NCBI GenBank assembly: GCA_947303715.1
Contig: CAMYYY010000003.1
Coordinates: forward strand, 58,694 to 122,693
Length of the DNA: 64,000 nt
DNA from: an uncultured Bacteroidales bacterium
GTDB taxonomy: Bacteria > Bacteroidota > Bacteroidia > Bacteroidales > Bacteroidaceae
Direction: 5' to 3'
Shown here: in pieces, positions 1 through 8,045 of the stretch
How the letters are laid out: each line of letters begins with the position of its first letter
Numbering within the stretch: position 1 is the first letter of the stretch
Made by a program: the position numbers and the translations under genes
The notes under the pieces: model-generated
Told to the model about the DNA's origin: nothing
The model's database searches: none
What the model saw: the letters and a program-made list of their open reading frames with translations, nothing else

Positions 1-551
1 AACGGCGTGCCCGACACGCTGGATGCCAGCACCGTAGTGTCTGAGAGAGGGGAGAGTTTGTCGCCAAAGTAGGCTCCCGTAATGATGCTGCCTGCCACCC
101 AGCCGTCGTCGAATCCGTGGGCACGTCCGATGCCCATCAGTGCCACGCCGATAGTAGCTACCGTAGTCCACGACGAGCCTACCATCACACTCACCAACGC
201 GCAGAACAGACTGCTGCTGACGAGAAACCATTCAGGACGCAGAATCTGGACACCATAGTAAATCATCGTGGGCACGATGCCCGATACCATCCACGTGCCG
301 CCTATGGCACCTATCAGCAACAAGATGATGATGCTGGGCATACAGCTGGAAATCTTTGCCGTCATCTCGCGCTCCAGCGCCTCCCACTTTACCCGTCTCA
401 CCAGATACCCCACCAGCGCGCAGACGGCAGAGGCCAAGAGCAACGAAACCTGCGTAGCTCCATCCAAGGCATCTGTGCCGAAGACCGATACACACGTCGC
501 AATCAGCGCTATGAGTGCTGCAAAGGGAATCAACGAAAGATACTTCTTCAT
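1..551 (-). CDS. nhaC: NhaC-type Na+/H+ antiporter, partial (C-terminus outside window)
   Basis: The reading frame opens at 551 with MKKYLSLIPF and runs off the left edge, giving about 183 residues of a longer membrane protein. It has alternating hydrophobic segments, and a late stretch reading SSWTTVATIG and then AYFGDKLSPLSDTTVLAS. The GDKLSPLSDTT block is typical of NhaC-family sodium/proton antiporters, which exchange Na+ for H+ across the inner membrane. A promoter with TTTG and TATCTTTG boxes lies just upstream on the same strand. The family assignment is good; the transported ion cannot be read from the sequence. Confidence 0.85.
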   Translation of the reverse strand, partial: MKKYLSLIPFAALIALIATCVSVFGTDALDGATQVSLLLASAVCALVGYLVRRVKWEALEREMTAKISSCMPSIIILLLIGAIGGTWMVSGIVPTMIYYGVQILRPEWFLVSSSLFCALVSVMVGSSWTTVATIGVALMGIGRAHGFDDGWVAGSIITGAYFGDKLSPLSDTTVLASSVSGTP

Positions 552-578
552 ATCCTTGTCTCTTTCCAAATCTGCCGA

Positions 579-610
579 CAAAGATAGGGTGAGCCGAGCG
601 AAAAAGCAAA
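579..610 (-). promoter_or_regulatory. Promoter of the NhaC-type gene
   Basis: Read on the minus strand, a -33 TTTG (610-607) is followed after 20 bp by a -7 TATCTTTG (586-579). The spacer contains CTCGGCT, which recurs in the spacers at 11147-11178 and 13463-13494. Confidence 0.75.
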
Positions 611-702
611 TTTATTTGCATTTTTCAGAGGCGATCCCTATCTAAAACGGGGCGAAGCTCCGTTAAAGATAGCGCAAGGCGAGCTGAGCAAGCCCCCCTA
701 TT

Positions 703-786
703 TTATTCCCCTGCTCTATCCATTTATTCCCCTATTCTAAATTTTTATTCGCCTATTCTATTTTTTTATTTGCCTACTCTATTTAT
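703..786. repeat. Four tandem 21-bp repeats
   Basis: Copies start at 703, 724, 745 and 766, exactly 21 bp apart. The consensus is TTATTCSCCTATTCTA plus five A/T-rich bases. They lie in the 657-bp gap between the NhaC-type gene and the next gene. The 21-bp period (two helical turns) keeps all copies on one face of the DNA. Function unknown. Confidence 0.85.
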
Positions 787-828
787 AAACAGCGCCCCTG
801 TTTATATAAACACGGGCGCTGTTTATAA
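783..828. repeat. 46-bp near-perfect palindrome with nested inner palindrome
   Basis: TTATAAACAGCGCCC (783-797) is mirrored by its exact complement at 814-828. Between them lies TGTTTATATAAACA, itself a perfect 14-bp palindrome. Only one symmetric base pair is mismatched across the 46 bp. No T-tract follows, so a simple terminator is less likely than a protein-binding site or a cruciform. Confidence 0.85.
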
Positions 829-895
829 GAACCATCAAACGTCGGAAAAAAACGAAAGAACTATAGTGCTTTTTTCCGCGAAATCGCCGAAAACC

Positions 896-994
896 GTGTA
901 GATTGTGTAGATAGTGTAGATAAAACTCTCCATCTACACGCCCCAAACAACAATGATTCAGTCCAATACCTCGTTCGTGTAGATTGTGTAGATG
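896..994. repeat. GTGTAGAT direct and inverted repeats
   Basis: Three copies of GTGTAGATT/A lie end to end at 896-922. An inverted copy CATCTACAC lies at 931-939, and two further direct copies at 977-994. The rest of the gap is A/T-rich and without a plausible gene. Confidence 0.75.
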
Positions 995-1067
995 TTTTAC
1001 AAACTTTTTTTCAGATATTCAAAATTAGAGAAAAGATCAAAAATCTCAAAAAATATTTGAAAAATAA

Positions 1068-1099
1068 TTTGGTTTATAAAATAAACTGATTTATCTTTG
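1068..1099 (+). promoter_or_regulatory. Promoter of the membrane protein / winged-helix pair
   Basis: TTTGG (1068-1072), a 19-bp gap, then TATCTTTG (1092-1099). This predicts a start of transcription near 1106 and a leader of about 100 nt before the ATG at 1209. Confidence 0.75.
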
Positions 1100-1208
1100 C
1101 GCCGTGATTCGAACACAAAACCGCCAAACCGACTCTTTCTGCAGGAGGGAAGGGGAGGCAAAGAGAATTAAAAACAAAGTAGTTAAATCAAAAAAAAGAA
1201 AAGAAACA

Positions 1209-1829
1209 ATGGAAGAAAATGAGAACTTGACTGCAGAGCGCAGTTTGGAAATTATTCGTGAATCGATTGAGCAAAGCCGCCGTGCAATGAGTAAACATGC
1301 TGGTACGCCCATGATTTGGTGGGGGTCGATGGTGGTAGTATTTAGCCTGCTGATTGCCTACCTGTGGAACCATCATGGGGGCCCAGCGTGGAATGTGCTT
1401 TGGTTTGTGATGACGATAGTGGGCTTCATCGGGAACCGGCTATTGGATAAACACAAAAAACCTGTCCCCAAGAACATCATTGGTAGCGTCATTTCGAAGG
1501 TATGGCTTACGTTTGCAATCTTCGTTTGCGGAATTGGCCTGATTTTCTGTCTCGCCGGATTCGGCGTTATATCTCTGGAATGGATTGCTCCGTCCTCTGG
1601 TATTCCTTTAACCAGTATTATTACCTTTGTCATGGGAATGGCGAGCACCTTAACGGGCTTTATCTTGAAAAACCGCTTCGTTCCTATTTGTAACATTATT
1701 GCCGGCATAGGAGGCTTCTTCCTCGCACAATGTTATTTGGGTGGTGAACAGCTCTTGGTTATGGCTGCTGTGGCTGTCATCGGGCTTGTTATTCCTGGTA
1801 TCATCTTGAATATCCAAACGCGAGAGTAG
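1209..1829 (+). CDS. Multi-pass membrane protein of unknown function
   Basis: 206 residues from MEENENLTAE. I chose this ATG because the codons upstream are not protein-like and the predicted leader occupies that DNA. A short polar N-terminus (residues 1-35, with the helical stretch RSLEIIRESIEQSRRAMSK) is followed by about six hydrophobic segments, the first WWGSMVVVFSLLIAYLW and the last near residue 190. The gene lies 11 bp upstream of a winged-helix regulator and probably shares its transcript. Membrane protein plus small regulator pairs of this kind are common in Bacteroidota, but the function of the membrane part is not known to me. Confidence 0.8.
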   Translation: MEENENLTAERSLEIIRESIEQSRRAMSKHAGTPMIWWGSMVVVFSLLIAYLWNHHGGPAWNVLWFVMTIVGFIGNRLLDKHKKPVPKNIIGSVISKVWLTFAIFVCGIGLIFCLAGFGVISLEWIAPSSGIPLTSIITFVMGMASTLTGFILKNRFVPICNIIAGIGGFFLAQCYLGGEQLLVMAAVAVIGLVIPGIILNIQTRE

Positions 1830-1840
1830 GAGGACGGCTT

Positions 1841-2131
1841 ATGTTTCAACCATTAGATCCTTTGCTGCACTCAGAGTTGCGCTTGGCTGTAATGTCGCTG
1901 CTCGTAAGTGTTGAGGAAGCAGAGTTCCCCTATATCAAAGAGCAGACGGGAGCTACGGCAGGTAATCTGAGCGTACAGCTTGACAAACTTTCGGAAGCGG
2001 GCTATATTGCGGTGGAGAAGACATATAAAGGCAAGAGGCCTTGTACCATTTGTCGCATTACCCCAGCTGGACTAAAGGCGTTTGAAGGCTATGTCGATGC
2101 CTTGAAAAGCTATCTGGAAATCAGTAATTAG
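1841..2131 (+). CDS. Small winged-helix transcriptional regulator
   Basis: 96 residues, essentially a single DNA-binding domain. LLHSELRLAVMSLL is the first helix, TGATAGNLSVQLDKLSEAGYIAVEK the helix-turn-helix with recognition helix and start of the wing, and KRPCTICRITPAGLKAFEGYVDAL the wing and dimerisation helix. This matches the stand-alone winged-helix family related to MarR and ArsR regulators. There is no sensor domain. It probably regulates itself and the membrane protein 11 bp upstream. Confidence 0.85.
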   Translation: MFQPLDPLLHSELRLAVMSLLVSVEEAEFPYIKEQTGATAGNLSVQLDKLSEAGYIAVEKTYKGKRPCTICRITPAGLKAFEGYVDALKSYLEISN

Positions 2132-2148
2132 GCCCCTGCTATTATTAA

Positions 2149-2187
2149 GGCAATGACGCGAATAGTTATTCTATCCGCGTCGTTGCC
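2149..2187. terminator. Hairpin between convergent genes
   Basis: GGCAATGACGCG (2149-2160) pairs with CGCGTCGTTGCC (2176-2187), a 12-bp stem with one mismatch. It lies between the winged-helix gene and the GH31 gene that ends from the other side. It lacks a clear T-tract, so termination could serve either strand or be weak. Confidence 0.55.
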
Positions 2188-2207
2188 TATCGTGAATAGG
2201 ATGTGAA

Positions 2208-4562
2208 TTAAAGCTTCACTTCTACTTCTTTGCCTGTATAGGTGATAGTTTGGCTGTGAGGAGTGTCCTTCCCGATGAGGACAATTCGGAACTGGCGCGT
2301 ATCGAGCATGCCTTTGTAGGAGCCTCGACGTGGAGCGATGGTGAGACGATGGGCAGCATCATTCCATGTAAAAAGGATTTCCGTGAATTGTCCCTTCTCA
2401 TAATTGTAGCTGTCGCCTTCATCTTCGTAGAGGGTGAAGGTGCCGTTGGCGCCTGGGTAGATGCGGATTTCGAGGTCGTCCCAGGATTTTTCGCCGACAT
2501 ACTGCATCTCAGGCCCGAGGGGCAGGATGCTGCCAGCACGAACAAACATGGGGACACGGTCCAGCGCCGTCTCGAAGGTGACGTCCTGACCGCCCTTGTA
2601 GCGCTGGCCCGTCCAGAAGTCGTACCACACGGCACCCTTGGGCAGGTACTTCGTGGCGGTCTTCGTGGCCGTGAAGTCGATGACGCCGGCTGGGGAGCTC
2701 TCCGTAGCGTTCTGGCGGTTCCAGCCCGTCATGGCGTCGGTGCGGACGATGCGCTCCTCGGTGTATTGCGGATTGACGATGGGGCAGGCGAGGATGTCGT
2801 GGCCGAAGAGGAACTCGTCCGTCATGTCCCACACCCTGCGGTCGGCCTTGAAGTCGGCAAAGAGCGGGCGCATATAGCTGTCGTTGTTGCGGGTGACCTG
2901 CCAGGCGAGGCTGTAAAGATAGGGTATCAGGCGGTAGCGCAGGCGGATCTGCTTCTCGATGGCGTCATAGACGGGCTCGCCCTTCTGGCCGAACTGCCAT
3001 ATCTCGCGCGGAGCATCGGCACCGTGACTGCGGAAAACGGGACAGAAGAGCGCGTACTGCATCCAGCGCACGTAGAGTTCTTGGAATTGTGGGTTCCTGG
3101 GTGCCGAACCGCCTCCGCGCGTGTTGTACGAGCCGCAGAAGAAGCCCCCGATATCGGTATTGAAGTTGGGGTTTCCTGTCAGCGAATAACTCAATCCTGC
3201 AGGCACCTGCTTACGCAGCATATCCCACGAGGAGTTCACATCGCCGCTCCACATATTCGAGCCATAATGTTGCTGGCCGGCGAAGCTGCTTCGCGTCATG
3301 ATGAAGACGCGCTTTTCGTTCTCGGAATTCCCGTAGTCCTTGCGTTGTGATTGATAGATGCCTCTGACAGTTTCCAAGGGGAAGGCGTTACGCTGAGAGC
3401 GCCATGTGCCGCCATAGACGGGGTGGTCGTAGTCGCTCTCCTTGGGGTTGAAGAAGTCGGGGTCTGTCGAGTCCATCCACCATGCATCGGTACCGTAGTC
3501 GTAGAGCCGTTTCAGATATTTCCAATAGATATCGCGTGCCTCAGGGTGGAAGGCGTCGTAAACTTTCACTCCCGATGGATAGTCCATTATAGGAGGCCAG
3601 ACATGAGAGATGCCGCTTTGAGGCCAGGTCTCAATGGGCAACAGCAGTCCTTTCTCGTTGAGCTCGCGGAACTGCTGCGTCATGGGGCCGAAGCTCGCCC
3701 AGATGCTGATCATGAAGTGGGCGTGTTTCTTGTGCATGTTGTCAATCATCTGCTTGCCGTTGTTGAATTCCTCGGCCAGGAAGTCCATGGCGTTCCAGAG
3801 GTAGTTCGAGCCCCAGTACTGCCAGTCCTGGATGATACCGTCGAGGGGCACTTCCAGCGCGCGGTATTGGTCGACAATGCCTTCCGTCTCGCGCGCGGTC
3901 TTATAGCGCTCCTTCGATTGCCAGTAGCCGTAGGTCCACAGCGGGAACATGGGCACATCGCCACTCAGATAGCGCATTTGTGCGATGACGCCGTCTGCCG
4001 ACTCGCCATACATAAAGTAGTAGTCGATACCTTCGCCAACCTCCGAGTCGAAGGTCATGCCTTCGGCGTTGTCCTCAAAAAGAGTGGGTGAGTAGTTCTC
4101 CCAATAGAGTCCCCATCCCTTGATGCTCTGTAGGACGTTCTGGAAGTCCTCAAGGTTCGACTGTTCCATACGTTTTCGTTCACCACGACGATTCATTTTC
4201 CCGTTTTGTATGGTTCCCAGTCCGTAGATAGCTTCGTCTTTGTCCAAGGTGAAAGTCTGTCGGGCTTCATTGACAACGCAGTCTTTTTCTTTCAGAAGAA
4301 CTTTCCCTTTGGCTGTCAGGAAAGTCAGATTTCCCTTGGAGTCCTGTTTGACAGTCAGCTCGCTGCTCTTCCATGTGTTCCCCGTCTGTTTTACTGTCAA
4401 GTCCTGGGGCTTAGCGGTAATCACGAGTGTCTTTGTCGGCTGCCCCTTCACAATGTGTACAATAGTTGGCGTAAAGAACTCAATCTTCACATTCTGTGCC
4501 ATACTGATTGTCGATGAAAGCAGAGCCAACGATGCCGTCAGCAAAAAAAATCTTTTTTTCAT
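2208..4562 (-). CDS. GH31 alpha-glycosidase (alpha-xylosidase/alpha-glucosidase), exported
   Basis: 784 residues from MKKRFFLLTASLALLS, a clear signal peptide ending near SMAQ. An in-frame ATG 19 codons upstream is less likely, because the promoter -7 element lies only about 33 bp before the chosen start. Family GH31 retaining alpha-glycosidases have an N-terminal beta-sandwich, a TIM barrel and C-terminal beta domains. The barrel carries the nucleophile region DAWWMDSTDPDFF and the acid/base region MWSGDVNSSWDML, followed by NTDIGGFFCG and PVFRSHGADAPREIW. The MDSTDPD form resembles Bacteroides alpha-xylosidases, but substrate cannot be fixed from sequence. It is divergent from the GH38 gene and probably acts in the periplasm or at the surface. 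Confidence 0.9.
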   Translation of the reverse strand: MKKRFFLLTASLALLSSTISMAQNVKIEFFTPTIVHIVKGQPTKTLVITAKPQDLTVKQTGNTWKSSELTVKQDSKGNLTFLTAKGKVLLKEKDCVVNEARQTFTLDKDEAIYGLGTIQNGKMNRRGERKRMEQSNLEDFQNVLQSIKGWGLYWENYSPTLFEDNAEGMTFDSEVGEGIDYYFMYGESADGVIAQMRYLSGDVPMFPLWTYGYWQSKERYKTARETEGIVDQYRALEVPLDGIIQDWQYWGSNYLWNAMDFLAEEFNNGKQMIDNMHKKHAHFMISIWASFGPMTQQFRELNEKGLLLPIETWPQSGISHVWPPIMDYPSGVKVYDAFHPEARDIYWKYLKRLYDYGTDAWWMDSTDPDFFNPKESDYDHPVYGGTWRSQRNAFPLETVRGIYQSQRKDYGNSENEKRVFIMTRSSFAGQQHYGSNMWSGDVNSSWDMLRKQVPAGLSYSLTGNPNFNTDIGGFFCGSYNTRGGGSAPRNPQFQELYVRWMQYALFCPVFRSHGADAPREIWQFGQKGEPVYDAIEKQIRLRYRLIPYLYSLAWQVTRNNDSYMRPLFADFKADRRVWDMTDEFLFGHDILACPIVNPQYTEERIVRTDAMTGWNRQNATESSPAGVIDFTATKTATKYLPKGAVWYDFWTGQRYKGGQDVTFETALDRVPMFVRAGSILPLGPEMQYVGEKSWDDLEIRIYPGANGTFTLYEDEGDSYNYEKGQFTEILFTWNDAAHRLTIAPRRGSYKGMLDTRQFRIVLIGKDTPHSQTITYTGKEVEVKL

Positions 4563-4594
4563 GTCTTTTTTGTTATATTTGGTATTAATGCTTG

Positions 4595-4626
4595 CAAAGA
4601 TACGATATTTTTTTATCAAGTCAAAG
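4595..4626 (-). promoter_or_regulatory. Promoter of the GH31 gene
   Basis: On the minus strand CTTTG (4626-4622) lies 19 bp before TATCTTTG (4602-4595). On the opposite strand TATTTTTG (4647-4654) may serve the divergent GH38 gene, but its -33 element is poor. Confidence 0.75.
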
Positions 4627-4680
4627 TGATAAATGGAGTTTTTTTGTATTTTTGCAGCGGAATATTAAAAGTCGAAAGCT

Positions 4681-7107
4681 ATGCAACTCCTTCGGATTCT
4701 CGGAATAAACCTTCTTGTATGGGTGCTGGTAGTCATTGGGACTATGCCAGCCGTAGCGCAACCCCGTCAGAAAGCTTATTTTGCTGATGGCTATCACGGA
4801 GGAGTTTATGGACATTATCCGTTGGAGTGGTACACACAGTTTATGATAGACCAGTTGCAGCAGCATCCCAAGTGGAGGATTGGGCTGGAAATAGAGCCTG
4901 AGACGTGGGACTCGGTGAAGGTGCATACGCCGGAGGCTTACACGCAATGGCAACAGGTTGTTGTGGAACCTCAAGTGGAATACACCAATCCCTCGTATGC
5001 GCAATCCTATTTATATCCTGTGCATGGCGAAAGCATCATCCGACAGTTTCAGTACGGTATGCGCAAGATGTGGGAGCACTTCCCTACAATGGCTTTTACT
5101 ACCTACAGCGTTGAAGAGCCTTGCTTCACTAGTTGTTTGCCGCAGATCTTATCACAACTGGGTTTCCGTCATGCCGTGTTGAAGTGTCCCGACACCTGCT
5201 GGGGAGGCTATACGGAAGCCTTCGGCGGAGAATTGGTTAACTGGATCGGACCCGATGGAACCTCCCTGCTTTCTGTGCCGCGGTATGCTTGTGAGACCTT
5301 GCAGGAGGGTACCGTGTGGCAGACCATTGCGTGGAAAAACTCCCGTGAATTCCTGCGGGCTACACGTATGGCTGGCATCCCTCATCCTGTCGGCATGTGT
5401 TATCAGGATGCTGGATGGAAGAATGGTCCGTGGCTTGGGCGTGACACGCTTTCTCAGTATGTACTCTGGACGGATTATATAGAAAACATCGCCGATAAGG
5501 CAGAAACAACTGATTACCGGATGACGCAGGAGGGCGTGCTGGTGGCGCTTGTGTGGGGCTCGCAGGTGATGCAGCATATCGGGCAGCAGGTACGGCAGGC
5601 TGAAAACCAATTGCTGGATGCCGAGTGCCTTTCTACGATGAATTACCTTCTGACAGGAGTGCGTCCTGATCAGACGGAAATCGATGAGGCTTGGCGCACG
5701 TTGATGCTGGCGCAGCACCACGACTCATGGATTGTTCCTTACAATCGACTGAATAGGCGTGGAACCTGGGCCGATAACATCGCGCTATGGACGGATGAAA
5801 CTTGCCATCGTGCTGAAAAAATTGGGGCGATGGGCCAAAAATCCAATACAGCGGGAATGGCTTTTTACAATACAACTGGGAAGTCGAGGAAAGAAATAGT
5901 GTCTTTTAAGAACCCAGACGGCAGCGAAATAGATGTTCCCATCAACGTGCCGGCATTTGGCTATGCTTTTGCAGATGCTTCTGCATCCGCGGAATCAAAG
6001 CCTCATGTAACCATTAAGAAGGATAAAGCCACGCTGGAAAGTGAGAGCTATCGTTTAGTTTTCGACTTGCAACACGGAGGAGTTCTCGTTTCGCTTTACG
6101 ACAAACAGCAGCAACGAGAGATGGTGGATGAGCACAACTCGTATGGCTTTGGTGAACTGCGGGGTTACTTCGAGCACTTCAAACGTTTCTGTTCTTCAGC
6201 TGAAGAGAAGGCAGACATAGATGTATTGAAAGACAATGCTTATGTGCAGCGAGTTGCTATTAGCGGTAAGATTGCAGGCACTCCTTTCGTGCAGACTTAT
6301 ACGCTGAAGAAGGACAACCCGATGATTGATGTCGAATTGCTCATCGACTGGAAGCATAATACCCGCATCGGCAATCATTACAGGCGGAAGAAGGACGATC
6401 CGACGGCTCCGTTCTATAACACGAAGTATATGCTTAACGTACTTTTCCCCACTATGCAGAAGGCTGCGCGGCTTTGGAAGAACGCTCCCTTCGATGTTTG
6501 TGAAAGTCGGCACGACAGCACGTTCTTCGATCGTTGGACGGATATCCGTCACAACATTATCCATTCGTGGGTTGATACGTACGACGGGCAGTCGGGTTTG
6601 GCTTTGTTTTCCGACCATACCACCTCTTACTCATTTGCCAAGGACTATCCGCTGGCTCTCACTGTACAGTATTCAGGCCCTGGACTTTGGGGACGTGATC
6701 ATAGGATTACGGGTAAGACGCAAATCCATTATGCTCTTATGCCCCATAGTGGACGTTGGGATGAGGCGGGTGTTAGCGACTGCAACGAGCGTTGGAACCA
6801 TCCGCTTATATGTGCTCCTGCCGTAGTGGCAAAAGAGCAGAATCTGCTATCTTTTGATGGCACAGGCTATCAGCTTAGTGCTTTCACGGTTGATTCCGAA
6901 GGCTGTGTGCTTCTGCGAATCTTCAATGCCGACGGCGATGAGCAGACGCATGCTATCCCCTTGAATCTGCCTGTTCAGGAAGTGGAAGTTGTCGATTTGC
7001 TCGGTAGGCCGATGGAAGGGGAGAAGGCTGTGTTTCAGGACGGCAAACTAATCGTGCAGATGCCTCGTTTGGGCATCCGCACCTACAAAATAAAAACCAA
7101 GGCTTAG
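4681..7107 (+). CDS. GH38 alpha-mannosidase-like glycoside hydrolase, exported
   Basis: 808 residues with signal peptide MQLLRILGINLLVWVLVVIG...AVAQ. The mature part opens with KAYFADGYHGGVYGHYPLEW. The zinc-site motif LAQHHDSWIVPYN near residue 345 corresponds to the QHHD block of GH38 alpha-mannosidases. The C-terminal half is the usual beta-sandwich. GH38 enzymes remove alpha-mannose from glycans, so together with GH31, GH29 and the GH76 gene at 61.7 kb the strain looks equipped for host or yeast glycans. Its stop codon overlaps that of the convergent cysK-like gene (7104-7107). Family is fairly certain, linkage specificity is not. Confidence 0.85.
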   Translation: MQLLRILGINLLVWVLVVIGTMPAVAQPRQKAYFADGYHGGVYGHYPLEWYTQFMIDQLQQHPKWRIGLEIEPETWDSVKVHTPEAYTQWQQVVVEPQVEYTNPSYAQSYLYPVHGESIIRQFQYGMRKMWEHFPTMAFTTYSVEEPCFTSCLPQILSQLGFRHAVLKCPDTCWGGYTEAFGGELVNWIGPDGTSLLSVPRYACETLQEGTVWQTIAWKNSREFLRATRMAGIPHPVGMCYQDAGWKNGPWLGRDTLSQYVLWTDYIENIADKAETTDYRMTQEGVLVALVWGSQVMQHIGQQVRQAENQLLDAECLSTMNYLLTGVRPDQTEIDEAWRTLMLAQHHDSWIVPYNRLNRRGTWADNIALWTDETCHRAEKIGAMGQKSNTAGMAFYNTTGKSRKEIVSFKNPDGSEIDVPINVPAFGYAFADASASAESKPHVTIKKDKATLESESYRLVFDLQHGGVLVSLYDKQQQREMVDEHNSYGFGELRGYFEHFKRFCSSAEEKADIDVLKDNAYVQRVAISGKIAGTPFVQTYTLKKDNPMIDVELLIDWKHNTRIGNHYRRKKDDPTAPFYNTKYMLNVLFPTMQKAARLWKNAPFDVCESRHDSTFFDRWTDIRHNIIHSWVDTYDGQSGLALFSDHTTSYSFAKDYPLALTVQYSGPGLWGRDHRITGKTQIHYALMPHSGRWDEAGVSDCNERWNHPLICAPAVVAKEQNLLSFDGTGYQLSAFTVDSEGCVLLRIFNADGDEQTHAIPLNLPVQEVEVVDLLGRPMEGEKAVFQDGKLIVQMPRLGIRTYKIKTKA

Positions 7108-8009
7108 TCGGCGAAAGGGTCGAACATCGTGGTGCTGAGGTATTTTTCAGCACGATCGGGGAAGACAACGACGATATTCCCACTCTCAATCTTTTCAGCT
7201 GTGCGGATGGCAGCAAGCATGGCGGCCCCGCTGCTCATGCCGGCAAAGATACCCTCTTCGCGAATGATGCGGCGTGCCATTTCAATGGCTTCCTCGCTCT
7301 CAATCATCTCTTGGGAGTCAATAAGGGACGGCTCGTAAATCTCAGGAACAATAGCCTCCTGCATGTTTTTAAGTCCTTGAATATAATGCCCGCGGACGGG
7401 ATGAGCGCAAACGATGCGGATGTCGGGGTTCATGTTGCGCAGGAAGCGGGTGAGCCCCATGAGTGTGCCGCTGGTGCCCACAGCGCCTACGAGGTAGTCA
7501 ATATGGCCTTCCGTCTGTTGCCAGATTTCGATGGCGGTGTTTTTGTAGTGGGCCATGTAGTTGCCGGCATTGCTGAACTGGTCAGGCATGTAGTACTTGT
7601 CGGGGTTCTCGCTGACAAGCTTGCGGGCAAGGCGGATAGCACCGTCCGTACCCTGTTCAGCAGGGGTGAGGATGACTTTAGCGCCGTATGAACGGATGAT
7701 TTTGCGCCGTTCGACGGAGACGGCCTCGCTCATGACTATCTCCACAGGGTAGCCTTTGACGATGCCCACAATGGCGAGGCCGATACCGGTGTTGCCCGAT
7801 GTGGGTTCGATGATGGTTTTGCCTGGGGTGAGCAGACCGTTTCGTTCGGCCTGCTCCACCATGGCAAAGGCAATTCGGTCCTTGATACTGCCCGTCGGGT
7901 TGAAACCTTCGAGCTTGGCATAGATGTTTACATTGGGGTTGGGGCATAGTCTGTTGATACGCACCATAGGGGTGTTGCCAATGGTATCAAGGATGGTGTT
8001 GCCAGTCAT
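7104..8009 (-). CDS. cysK: Cysteine synthase (O-acetylserine sulfhydrylase), CysK/CysM family
   Basis: 301 residues. The PLP lysine lies in NPTGSIKDR near residue 43, the substrate loop is EPTSGNTGIGLA, and the phosphate-binding glycine loop is GAVGTSGTLMG. Family members make cysteine from O-acetylserine and sulfide in the cytoplasm. The gene lies 36 bp downstream of trpB2 on the same strand, so it probably shares the Trp-leader-controlled transcript, an unusual link between sulfur and tryptophan metabolism. It is shorter than many CysK proteins, and CysK versus CysM cannot be settled here. Confidence 0.88.
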   Translation of the reverse strand: MTGNTILDTIGNTPMVRINRLCPNPNVNIYAKLEGFNPTGSIKDRIAFAMVEQAERNGLLTPGKTIIEPTSGNTGIGLAIVGIVKGYPVEIVMSEAVSVERRKIIRSYGAKVILTPAEQGTDGAIRLARKLVSENPDKYYMPDQFSNAGNYMAHYKNTAIEIWQQTEGHIDYLVGAVGTSGTLMGLTRFLRNMNPDIRIVCAHPVRGHYIQGLKNMQEAIVPEIYEPSLIDSQEMIESEEAIEMARRIIREEGIFAGMSSGAAMLAAIRTAEKIESGNIVVVFPDRAEKYLSTTMFDPFAD

Positions 8010-8045
8010 TATTACTTATTGTTTAACAATTTACTATTCGTATTA

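Noticed and set aside
2250..3350. 366-codon plus-strand frame within the GH31 gene
   Set aside because: Antisense to conserved GH31 barrel sequence, with no family resemblance of its own.
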